In this document: positions 7,294-13,333 of the stretch, one piece after another
Layout of the letters: every line of letters begins with the position of its first letter
Position numbering within the stretch: position 1 is the stretch's first letter
From: Bacteroidota bacterium
GTDB taxonomy: Bacteria > Bacteroidota > Bacteroidia > Chitinophagales > Chitinophagaceae
Direction: 5' to 3'
Assembly: GCA_028876035.1 (NCBI GenBank)
Contig: JAGWTK010000030.1
Location: 1-17,593, forward strand
Length of the DNA stretch: 17,593 nucleotides
Notes under the pieces: generated by a model
What the model was told of the DNA's origin: nothing
The model's database searches: none
Seen by the model: the letters and a program-made list of their open reading frames with translations, nothing else
Position numbers and translations under genes: made by a program

Positions 7294-8304
7294 TCAGGCT
7301 TTCGATTTGCCGCGATCGAGTGCTTCGTTCACAAGAGCCGTATAAAAATCGCGGAGGTTTCCGCCCGCCGCCGCCACCTGCTGCGGTACAATACTCGCTT
7401 CTGTTTGGCCGGGTACCGTATTTATCTCCAGCATGTACGGTTCGCCTTTTGCTTCATTGTAAATAAAATCTATCCGGATAACCCCGCGGCAGTTGAAGAC
7501 CTGGTAAATCTTTTTAGCCGCCGCTCTCACTTTTTCTGCAATGCTTTCCTCTACTACCGCCGGCGTCACTTCTTCTGTGAACCCTGCCGTATACTTTGCT
7601 TCAAAGTCAAAAAACTCCTTTTTCGTTTTTATCTCGGTAAATGGCAACGTGATAATTTCCCCTTTGCTCCGGTAAACGCCAATTGTAAACTCCCTTCCCT
7701 GGATAAACTCTTCTACCAGCACCTGGTTATCTTCCTTAAAGGCTTTCTCAATGGCCTTTCCCAGCTCTTCGGAGGGATCATTTACCCTCGACATGCCGAT
7801 ACTGGAGCCGCCATTATTGGGCTTTACAAATACCGGGAAATTCAACTGCCTGGTAACTTCTTCCGGACTGCCAAAACGGTCCTTGATTAGTAAGACAGAC
7901 TTTGCAACATGTATACCAGAAAAGGCCGCAACAGCTACCGTATATCTTTTGTTAAAAGTGAGGGCAGATACCGCTGCATCGCAGGACGTATAGGGCAGAT
8001 CCAGCATATCAAAATACCCCTGGAGTTTTCCATCTTCCCCCGGTGTACCATGTATGCCTATCAATACGGCATCAAACTGAATGCGTTTATCGTTGACCGT
8101 AAGGGTAAAGTCATCGCGGTTCACCGGTATTGTATGCCCCTGGGGATCGGTATAGGTCCAGCCGCTGCGGGCAATATCTATGGTAAACACATTGAAAAGC
8201 GAACTATCAAGGTTTTTCTGAATGGTAACGGCACTTTTGTAAGAAATCACCGCTTCTCCCGAATAGCCGCCTGTAACAAATGCAATATTGGGTTTTCCTG
8301 CCAT
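7294..8304 (-). CDS. ddl: D-alanine--D-alanine ligase
   Basis: A 336-residue cytoplasmic ATP-grasp enzyme that joins two D-Ala for the peptidoglycan stem peptide. Visible hallmarks: the N-terminal NIAFVTGGYSGE, the HGTPGEDG segment around residues 83-90, the ATP-binding FVKPNNGGSSIGM region, VEEFIQGREFTIGV, and the C-terminal MLEINTVPGQTEASIVP, which binds metal and substrate. The ATG at 8304 was chosen over an in-frame TTG at 8331 because homologues begin right at this NIAFVTGG block. It leads a close-packed minus-strand cluster with PASTA, rhodanese, PhzF and DinB-family genes. A weak -7 candidate (AATATTTG, about 8339-8346 on the minus strand, one mismatch) lies upstream. Confidence 0.95.
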   Translation of the reverse strand: MAGKPNIAFVTGGYSGEAVISYKSAVTIQKNLDSSLFNVFTIDIARSGWTYTDPQGHTIPVNRDDFTLTVNDKRIQFDAVLIGIHGTPGEDGKLQGYFDMLDLPYTSCDAAVSALTFNKRYTVAVAAFSGIHVAKSVLLIKDRFGSPEEVTRQLNFPVFVKPNNGGSSIGMSRVNDPSEELGKAIEKAFKEDNQVLVEEFIQGREFTIGVYRSKGEIITLPFTEIKTKKEFFDFEAKYTAGFTEEVTPAVVEESIAEKVRAAAKKIYQVFNCRGVIRIDFIYNEAKGEPYMLEINTVPGQTEASIVPQQVAAAGGNLRDFYTALVNEALDRGKSKA

Positions 8305-8395
8305 AGCTGAAAGATGCCGTTGTTGGGTCAACGGTACACAAATATTGAGTAAAAATCAGTAAGAAAAAAACGGTCCCTGAAATTAGCGAAAGGGC

Positions 8396-8434
8396 AAAAA
8401 AAAGGTGAAGGGTAATTTTGTACAACCCTTCACC
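8396..8434 (-). terminator. Strong intrinsic terminator between ferredoxin and ddl
   Basis: Read on the minus strand, a perfect 10-base stem (GGTGAAGGGT / ACCCTTCACC, 8404-8413 and 8425-8434) is followed by eight T residues (8403-8396). It lies 130 bases after the ferredoxin stop codon and about 90 bases ahead of the ddl start, so it separates the two units. Confidence 0.8.
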
Positions 8435-8442
8435 CGATTTTC

Positions 8443-8485
8443 AGCGGGACATATCACCCGCTTATTGAGTGTAGCTTGCGCTACA
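8443..8485. other. Two further hairpins in the ferredoxin-ddl gap
   Basis: AGCGGG/CCCGCT (8443-8448 with 8457-8462) and TGTAGC/GCTACA with a TTGC loop (8470-8485) stand in a row with the terminator stem at 8404-8434. Neither has a T-run, so they are not terminators on their own. Confidence 0.6.
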
Positions 8486-8514
8486 GGTGAAAACAATTTG
8501 CTGTCAGAAAGGTA

Positions 8515-8542
8515 AAAACTTTTCGAACGCAGAAAAAGTTTT
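8515..8542 (-). terminator. Possible AT-rich terminator just after the ferredoxin gene
   Basis: AAAACTTTTC (8515-8524) pairs with GAAAAAGTTTT (8532-8542) with one bulged base. It lies 22 bases beyond the ferredoxin stop codon on the minus strand, with a U-rich 3' arm. It is weaker than the stem at 8404-8434. Confidence 0.5.
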
Positions 8543-8564
8543 CCGTGTTAAAAAGTTCTGCACA

Positions 8565-8912
8565 CTAGGCGTGCAGCTTTTCTTTCTTTGCCATCAACTC
8601 GTCTACAGTCTCCTTGTACATTTCGTCCGGAACGCAGCAATCTACCGGGCAAACAGCAGCGCACTGCGGCTCTTCATGGAAGCCCTGGCACTCGGTACAC
8701 TTATTGGGAGTGATATAGTAGGTATCTACACTAACAGGCGCATTTTTCTGGTTGGCATCTACCGTAGTTCCGTCGAGCAGGGTAAATGATCCTTTTACGG
8801 TGGTTCCATCGGAGATAGCCCACTCAACGCCACCTTCGTAAATAGCATTATTCGGACATTCGGGCTCGCAGGCGCCGCAGTTGATACATTCTTCTGTAAT
8901 TTTTATAGCCAT
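8565..8912 (-). CDS. Alvin-like 2[4Fe-4S] ferredoxin
   Basis: A 115-residue ferredoxin for two [4Fe-4S] clusters. Cluster ligands: C9, C12, C15 and C19 in CINCGACEPECP, and C72, C75, C84 and C88 in CTECQGFHEEPQCAAVCP. The CX2CX8CX3C second motif is the signature of the Allochromatium vinosum (Alvin/YfhL) type, with clusters of unusually low potential. About 45 residues separate the two motifs, much longer than in E. coli YfhL, and the C-terminus ends in a charged helix. Two more cysteines (C92, C93) follow. Cytoplasmic electron carrier; partner unknown. It is divergent from the acyl-CoA reductase gene with only 63 bases between the starts, which suggests shared control. Confidence 0.93.
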   Translation of the reverse strand: MAIKITEECINCGACEPECPNNAIYEGGVEWAISDGTTVKGSFTLLDGTTVDANQKNAPVSVDTYYITPNKCTECQGFHEEPQCAAVCPVDCCVPDEMYKETVDELMAKKEKLHA

Positions 8913-8952
8913 AGCGCAGAGAATTTAATGGTTTAGTTTACAATTATCTTTA

Positions 8953-8973
8953 CACCTCAAATTTAATGAGGTG
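8953..8973. promoter_or_regulatory. Dyad between ferredoxin and acyl-CoA reductase, a candidate operator or RBS hairpin
   Basis: CACCTCA (8953-8959), a 7-base AT-only spacer and TGAGGTG (8967-8973) form a perfect inverted repeat ending two bases before the ATG at 8976. The right arm contains the Shine-Dalgarno-like GAGGTG of the acyl-CoA reductase, and the centre covers the TAAATTTG -7 box of the divergent ferredoxin promoter. It could be a repressor site, a translation-blocking hairpin, or both. Confidence 0.6.
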
Positions 8974-8987
8974 AAATGAATTTACAA
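8958..8987 (-). promoter_or_regulatory. Promoter of the ferredoxin gene
   Basis: On the minus strand TTG (8987-8985), then 19 bases, then TAAATTTG (8965-8958) fits the Bacteroidota -33 and -7 elements exactly, about 45 bases before the ferredoxin ATG. The -33 lies inside the acyl-CoA reductase coding region. Confidence 0.65.
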
Positions 8988-9983
8988 GAGCGTATTCTTT
9001 TATTGACTGAACTCGGCGACTACCTGCAATCAGATGCTCCTTCCTGGAAAGAGGCCATCGCCGCTGCGAACCGCCAAAATGGTTGGTTTACTGAGGAATT
9101 CATCCGTCTCGCAGCCTCCAATATTGCTACAGCCTTTCTTGACCCTGCTACAATCAGTCGTTTCGCTGACAACTATCAGTTAGAAGCAGCACTCCAAAAA
9201 CCGCTTACCATTGGCATTACCATGGCCGGAAACATTCCGCTGGTTGGTTTTCACGATTGGTTTTGTGTATTGCTGAGCGGACATAAGGCACTTGTTAAAC
9301 TGTCTTCCAAAGACGCCGTGCTCCTTCCTCATGTAATCGACCACCTGGCTGTCCGATTTCCTTCCATCCGGCAACAAACCGTATTCGCAGAAATGCTGAA
9401 AGGCGCCGACGCATACATTGCCACCGGCAGCAATCACGCTGCCCGTTACTTCGATTATTATTTCTCCAAATACCCGCACATCATTCGCAAAAACCGCAGT
9501 TCAGTGGCAGTGCTGGATGGCAATGAAACCGGGCCTGAACTGGAAGCCCTGGCAGATGATATTCACTTGTATTTCGGATTGGGCTGCCGCAACGTAACCA
9601 AACTGTACGTACCAAAAGACTACGACTTCGTGCCCCTGCTGCGAACCAGCGAAAAGTACGCTGGCTTTATCGAACACCACAAATACAAAAACAATTACGA
9701 TTACCAGCTGGCCCTGCTCCTGCTCAACAAACAGTATTACATGACCAACGGGTCACTGCTGCTCGTAGAAAACCCCGCGATTTTCTCCGCCATCAGCCGG
9801 CTGAACTACGAATACTATGAAGGCAATCCCGCTGAAATTCTGTCAGCCCTGCATACAAATCCCGAGGTGCAATGCGTTATTGGTCATGGGCAGGTTCCGT
9901 TCGGGAAGGCCCAGTGTCCGGGTATCGGCGACTATGCAGACGGGGTGGATACGATGGCGTTCCTGGAAAGTTTAAAGGTTTAA
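8976..9983 (+). CDS. LuxC-like acyl-CoA reductase
   Basis: A 335-residue protein of the LuxC acyl-CoA reductase family within the aldehyde-dehydrogenase superfamily. Visible elements: GNIP (85-88) and VKLSSKD (107-113) of the nucleotide-binding fold, the ATGSN segment (149-153), and the candidate catalytic Cys204 in FGLGCRNVTKLYVP. LuxC proper reduces activated fatty acids to aldehydes for luciferase; this copy has no luxD, luxE or luciferase gene nearby, so its substrate is unknown. NADPH-dependent reduction of a short or long acyl-CoA is the family expectation. The ATG at 8976 has a good GAGGTG ribosome binding site, unusual in this window, inside a dyad. The last codons and the TAA stop lie within the TTTAA octamer repeat. 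Divergent from a ferredoxin. Confidence 0.85.
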   Translation: MNLQERILLLTELGDYLQSDAPSWKEAIAAANRQNGWFTEEFIRLAASNIATAFLDPATISRFADNYQLEAALQKPLTIGITMAGNIPLVGFHDWFCVLLSGHKALVKLSSKDAVLLPHVIDHLAVRFPSIRQQTVFAEMLKGADAYIATGSNHAARYFDYYFSKYPHIIRKNRSSVAVLDGNETGPELEALADDIHLYFGLGCRNVTKLYVPKDYDFVPLLRTSEKYAGFIEHHKYKNNYDYQLALLLLNKQYYMTNGSLLLVENPAIFSAISRLNYEYYEGNPAEILSALHTNPEVQCVIGHGQVPFGKAQCPGIGDYADGVDTMAFLESLKV

Positions 9984-10017
9984 GTGTTTAAGGTTTAAAG
10001 TTCTTCTGTGCAGCTTC
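9966..10017 (+). repeat. TTTAA octamer repeat at the 3' end of the acyl-CoA reductase gene (partial copy)
   Basis: TTTAA recurs at 9971, 9979, 9987 and 9994 (spacing 8, 8, 7) and is followed by GTTCTTCTGTGCAGC. The same order of words is found at 14564-14612, so this is a dispersed repeat; the right-hand inverted arm seen there is missing here. The gene's final five codons and its stop (9981-9983) are made from repeat sequence. Confidence 0.8.
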
Positions 10018-10339
10018 ATGTGTTGCGGGTAGTCCCAGAGATTTATAGACGGACGGATAATCTTATCGCAAAAGCCATCGCCGGACTTGAATTTTGACCC
10101 GACTCTTGACTATCGAATATGGACTACGGACTGCCGACCACGGACTAAGGACTACCGACTCTGGACTAATGATCTGCCAACCCGTCTTTTTTTACTAACT
10201 TTAAATGACAAGTACGAAGCCCTTAGTAAAACATTTGTTAAACACGATGGGCGGGAAAACGCAATCTTGTCGGCTTCGTTATTTTGTACAAGGAACAGGC
10301 ATTCATTTTGAAGTCCCATCCCTGATAAATTTTACACGT
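9984..10339. other. Intergenic stretch between acyl-CoA reductase and htrA
   Basis: Apart from the two short-period repeats listed separately, nothing is recognised. The htrA promoter is not clear: TAACTTTA (10193-10200) and TTATTTTG (10279-10286) are each one mismatch from TAnnTTTG but neither has a well-placed -33 partner. Confidence 0.4.
10101..10170. repeat. Heptamer tandem repeat, consensus GACTANG, 10 units
   Basis: Ten consecutive 7-base units run without a break from 10101 to 10170: eight begin GACT, one GACC and one GAAT, followed by three variable bases. The period is exact although the units differ. The region is non-coding, 118 bases after the acyl-CoA reductase stop codon and 170 bases before htrA. 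Confidence 0.88.
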
Positions 10340-11857
10340 ATGAAACTTAAGCAAGTAGCAGCCATTATGTTAATCAGCGCCACTACCGCAGTGGGCAGTA
10401 TGTGGGCCTACAACAAAATCACGAAAAACGATACCTACGTGTACGAGTCGCAGGTATCCGGCGGAACCAGCAAAACGCCCGCCAACTACGCCAAATTCGA
10501 TGGCGTTACCGGGTTGAACAATGCACCGGCCGACTTTACCGCAGCCGCCAGCGCAGCCATCCCCGCCACCGTACACATCAAAACCAAAACAAACGCCATC
10601 GCTACCAATAATCTTCCCCGAACCCGCAATCCGTTTTCGGATTTGTTTGGCGATGGATTCGATGACCTTTTTGGTGACCGCAGCCGCAGTCTTCCCCAAA
10701 TGGCTTCCGGTTCGGGTGCCATCATTAGTGAAGACGGCTATATCGTGACCAATAACCACGTGATCGACGGAGCCGATGAGATCAACGTTACCTTGAGCAA
10801 TCAGAAATCGTTTAAAGCAAAATTGATAGCCACCGACCCGAGCAGTGACCTGGCCATTATTAAGATTGATGCGAAGGGATTGCCCTTCCTGCTCTATGGA
10901 AATTCTGATGATGTACAGGTAGGACAATGGGTATTGGCCGTGGGTTATCCCCTCACCCTGGAAGCCACCGTTACCGCAGGTATCGTGAGCGCCAAAGGTA
11001 GAACACTGGACATCAACCGCCGCCAGAGCAAAACGCCTATTGAATCTTTTATTCAAACAGATGCAGCCGTAAACCCTGGTAACAGTGGCGGACCGCTCAT
11101 CAACCCTGAAGGAAAACTGATTGGCATTAACTCTGCCATCGCATCACCCACTGGTTCATATGCGGGGTATTCATTTACCATCCCCGTGAACATCGTTAAA
11201 AAAATTACTACCGACCTGATGAAATACGGTACGGTACAACGTGCCTACCTCGGCATTAACTACGCCCCCAGCAACCTGAGCGATGACATGAAAAAACAAA
11301 ATGGCATCAAAGACGGCGAAGGGGTATATGTTACCGGTGTTACCAAAGACGGTGGCGCCGCAGCAGCAGGCATCCAGCAAGGTGATTTCATTACCCGCAT
11401 CAATGGTGCAAATATTAATTCGGGTGCCGACCTGGTAGGGCAGATTGCCATCCTTCGTCCGGGCGACAAAGTAAAAGTTACCTATGTACGCGATGGAAAA
11501 GAAAATACGACCGAAGTATTGCTGAAAAACATCAGCGGCAATACAGAAGTGGTAAAAACTTCTATTCTTGACAAACTTGGAGCCGACTTTGAAACCATCA
11601 GCAAAAAAGATGCAGCAGAGATTGGTATCAAAGGTGGCGTGCGCATCAAGTCGATGGATGAAAAAGGCGCTTTCAGCAGAACCCGCATCGAAGACAATTT
11701 CGTCATTACAAAAGTGAACGGGAAAGAAGTACTGTCGATCGATGATTTGCGGAAAGAGCTGGAAAAAACACCGAATAGCGCCGTAAAAATTGAAGGCGTT
11801 TACCCCGGTTACGAAGGTGTGTATCCCTACACCATCCGCCTCGGTAGCGACAACTAA
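10340..11857 (+). CDS. htrA: HtrA/Deg-family periplasmic serine protease (Do-like)
   Basis: A 505-residue periplasmic protease and chaperone. Residues 1-23 are a signal or anchor segment; a Gly/Asp/Phe-rich linker at about 93-115 follows. The trypsin-like domain carries the triad His140 (TNNHVIDG), Asp170 (PSSDLAII) and Ser249 (NPGNSGGPL). Two PDZ domains follow at about 300-395 (RAYLGI onward) and 405-500, the second being more degenerate. This is the DegP/DegQ layout that degrades or refolds damaged envelope proteins. The ATG at 10340 was chosen because the longer frame, open from 10205, adds 45 residues that look random and lie ahead of a proper signal sequence. A terminator follows the stop. 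The gene stands alone and is convergent with the GH13 gene. Which Deg type it is cannot be told. Confidence 0.94.
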   Translation: MKLKQVAAIMLISATTAVGSMWAYNKITKNDTYVYESQVSGGTSKTPANYAKFDGVTGLNNAPADFTAAASAAIPATVHIKTKTNAIATNNLPRTRNPFSDLFGDGFDDLFGDRSRSLPQMASGSGAIISEDGYIVTNNHVIDGADEINVTLSNQKSFKAKLIATDPSSDLAIIKIDAKGLPFLLYGNSDDVQVGQWVLAVGYPLTLEATVTAGIVSAKGRTLDINRRQSKTPIESFIQTDAAVNPGNSGGPLINPEGKLIGINSAIASPTGSYAGYSFTIPVNIVKKITTDLMKYGTVQRAYLGINYAPSNLSDDMKKQNGIKDGEGVYVTGVTKDGGAAAAGIQQGDFITRINGANINSGADLVGQIAILRPGDKVKVTYVRDGKENTTEVLLKNISGNTEVVKTSILDKLGADFETISKKDAAEIGIKGGVRIKSMDEKGAFSRTRIEDNFVITKVNGKEVLSIDDLRKELEKTPNSAVKIEGVYPGYEGVYPYTIRLGSDN

Positions 11858-11892
11858 TACAACAGGGCATTAGCCAGGATATATCCTTTTTC

Positions 11893-11925
11893 AAAAGGCC
11901 GGAGAAGTAAAATGCTCCGGCTTTT
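11893..11925 (+). terminator. Terminator between htrA and the GH13 gene
   Basis: CCGGAG (11899-11904) pairs with CTCCGG (11915-11920), extended by AAAAG (11893-11897) with CTTTT (11921-11925) around one bulged G. T-rich sequence follows on the plus strand and A residues precede, so it may work in both directions for these convergent genes. Confidence 0.8.
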
Positions 11926-11931
11926 GCTTTT

Positions 11932-11966
11932 AGCTGCTGGCTACTAGCAGCTAGCAGCCAGCAGCT
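11932..11966. repeat. Heptamer repeat of AGC words with a perfect 11-base inverted repeat
   Basis: Five 7-base units: AGCTGCT, GGCTACT, AGCAGCT, AGCAGCC, AGCAGCT. The ends AGCTGCTGGCT (11932-11942) and AGCCAGCAGCT (11956-11966) are perfect inverted repeats. The GH13 stop codon (TAG, 11967-11965) overlaps the right end. Related in words to the repeat at 17531-17593. Confidence 0.85.
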
Positions 11967-13248
11967 ATTTACTATACACCTGCCACTCCCACGGTCTCAG
12001 TGCAAAATGCCTGTCGCTGGTAAAATCCCGTTCATTCTTGCTGAATACATTTGTGTAAACGCCGCTCAGTGAATCCTCGTGAACGGTCACTAGGGGTTTG
12101 TCCTGGTCCGACAAGTTAAGCAACACCAACACCTCATGCCCGGATGCTTCGTGCCGGCGCAGGAAGGCAAATACAAAATGATTGGCATCGGTATGCAACC
12201 GGCGGGTAACCGTTTCAGTTGTGCCGGATTTCATGGCGGGGTTTTGTTTTCTCAGTGTGAGCAGTGTCTGAAAAAATCCGTGGAATTGGTTGGTCCCTGT
12301 CCAGTCGATCTGATCCTTATCAAAAAATTTTAATCGTTTTTTATTGGGCAGTTCCTGGCCGCTATAGATAAGTGGTATTCCTTCCCAGGTAGCGCAAAAC
12401 ACGGCAAAAATCTGCGCCGCATCGCCCATTCGTTCGTACTCGCTGCCACTGTGCGAGTTTTCGTCGTGGTTGGTGGTGAACAAGGCGTGCATGGCCCCTG
12501 GCAGAAACATGTCTTTGTAGTAACTGAGTACTTCATTCAGTCCGTTGATATCCGTCTCTTTTCTCGAAAATGCCTCCATTTTATGCAGCCATTTCCAGCC
12601 ATAGCTAACATCGAAGACTTCATGATAAGAAATCTCTTCGCATTCTGCCAGCCAGAACAGCGTGCCATTTGCTGCTTCCAGTTCTTTCCTTGCCCTGCGC
12701 CAGAATTCGAGGGGTACCAACATAGCCATATCGCAGCGAAACCCATCGATACCACATTCGCTTATCCAAAACTGCATGGCTTTGATCATTGCCTGCTGTA
12801 ATGCTTCCACATCATAATTCAGGTCGATAACATCTTCCCAACCATGGTTATCGTAAAACTGCCCGTCGGCATTGCGGCGGTAAAATTCAGGATTCGACCT
12901 TGTCCATTCATGATCCCAGCCGGTGTGGTTGGCTACCCAATCAATGATCACTTTAAAACCCAGGCTATGCGCCGCGGACACCAGGTTACGAAAATCTGCA
13001 ATGGTTCCATATTCGGGGTTGGTTTTCGTATAGCTGCTGCAGGCGTAATAACTACCCAATGTACCTAACCGCTTTACCACACTAATTGGCGTGATGGGCA
13101 TAAACCAAAGCGTTTCAACACCCATCTCACGCAGGCGGGGCAGTTCTTTTAAGAATGCGTTAAAGGTTCCCTCTGCGGTGTACTGGCGGAGGTTCACTTC
13201 GTAAATATTGGTATCCAGGGCCCAGTCTGCCGTCTTGAATCGCTCCAT
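11965..13248 (-). CDS. Cytoplasmic GH13 (alpha-amylase family) glycoside hydrolase
   Basis: A 427-residue GH13 enzyme with the conserved regions in order: DWVANH (103-108), GIDGFRCD with nucleophile Asp173, the acid/base Glu202 in FWLAEC, and TTNHDEN with Asp262. A beta-rich C-terminal domain (about 350-427) follows the barrel. There is no signal peptide, so it acts on alpha-glucans or maltodextrins inside the cell; hydrolase, transferase or isomerase activity cannot be separated by eye. The ATG at 13248 was chosen over an extension that runs into the divergent ispH 5' end. No starch-utilisation (SusC/D) genes are nearby, so it looks like a stand-alone enzyme. The stop codon is embedded in the AGC heptamer repeat. 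Confidence 0.9.
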   Translation of the reverse strand: MERFKTADWALDTNIYEVNLRQYTAEGTFNAFLKELPRLREMGVETLWFMPITPISVVKRLGTLGSYYACSSYTKTNPEYGTIADFRNLVSAAHSLGFKVIIDWVANHTGWDHEWTRSNPEFYRRNADGQFYDNHGWEDVIDLNYDVEALQQAMIKAMQFWISECGIDGFRCDMAMLVPLEFWRRARKELEAANGTLFWLAECEEISYHEVFDVSYGWKWLHKMEAFSRKETDINGLNEVLSYYKDMFLPGAMHALFTTNHDENSHSGSEYERMGDAAQIFAVFCATWEGIPLIYSGQELPNKKRLKFFDKDQIDWTGTNQFHGFFQTLLTLRKQNPAMKSGTTETVTRRLHTDANHFVFAFLRRHEASGHEVLVLLNLSDQDKPLVTVHEDSLSGVYTNVFSKNERDFTSDRHFALRPWEWQVYSK

Positions 13249-13285
13249 ATGTGTAATTGAATTGACCTGCCGGTAAGATACGCAT

Positions 13286-13326
13286 TTTACCTGCCGCAGT
13301 GGCTTGTTCCTAAGTTTGTACCTTTG
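13286..13326 (+). promoter_or_regulatory. Promoter of ispH
   Basis: Two perfect TAnnTTTG boxes lie back to back: TAAGTTTG (13311-13318) and TACCTTTG (13319-13326), only 7 bases before the ATG at 13334 for the second. A TTTA at 13286-13289 is spaced 21 bases from the first box. Transcripts from either would have a very short leader or none. Confidence 0.5.
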
Positions 13327-13333
13327 CCCCTTC

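Noticed and set aside
8305..8331. Longer ddl starting at a TTG at 8331
   Set aside because: The added nine residues lack family similarity; homologues start at the ATG-initiated NIAFVTGG block.
10205..10339. N-terminal extension of the HtrA protease
   Set aside because: The 45 extra residues would precede a normal signal sequence and look like translated intergenic DNA.
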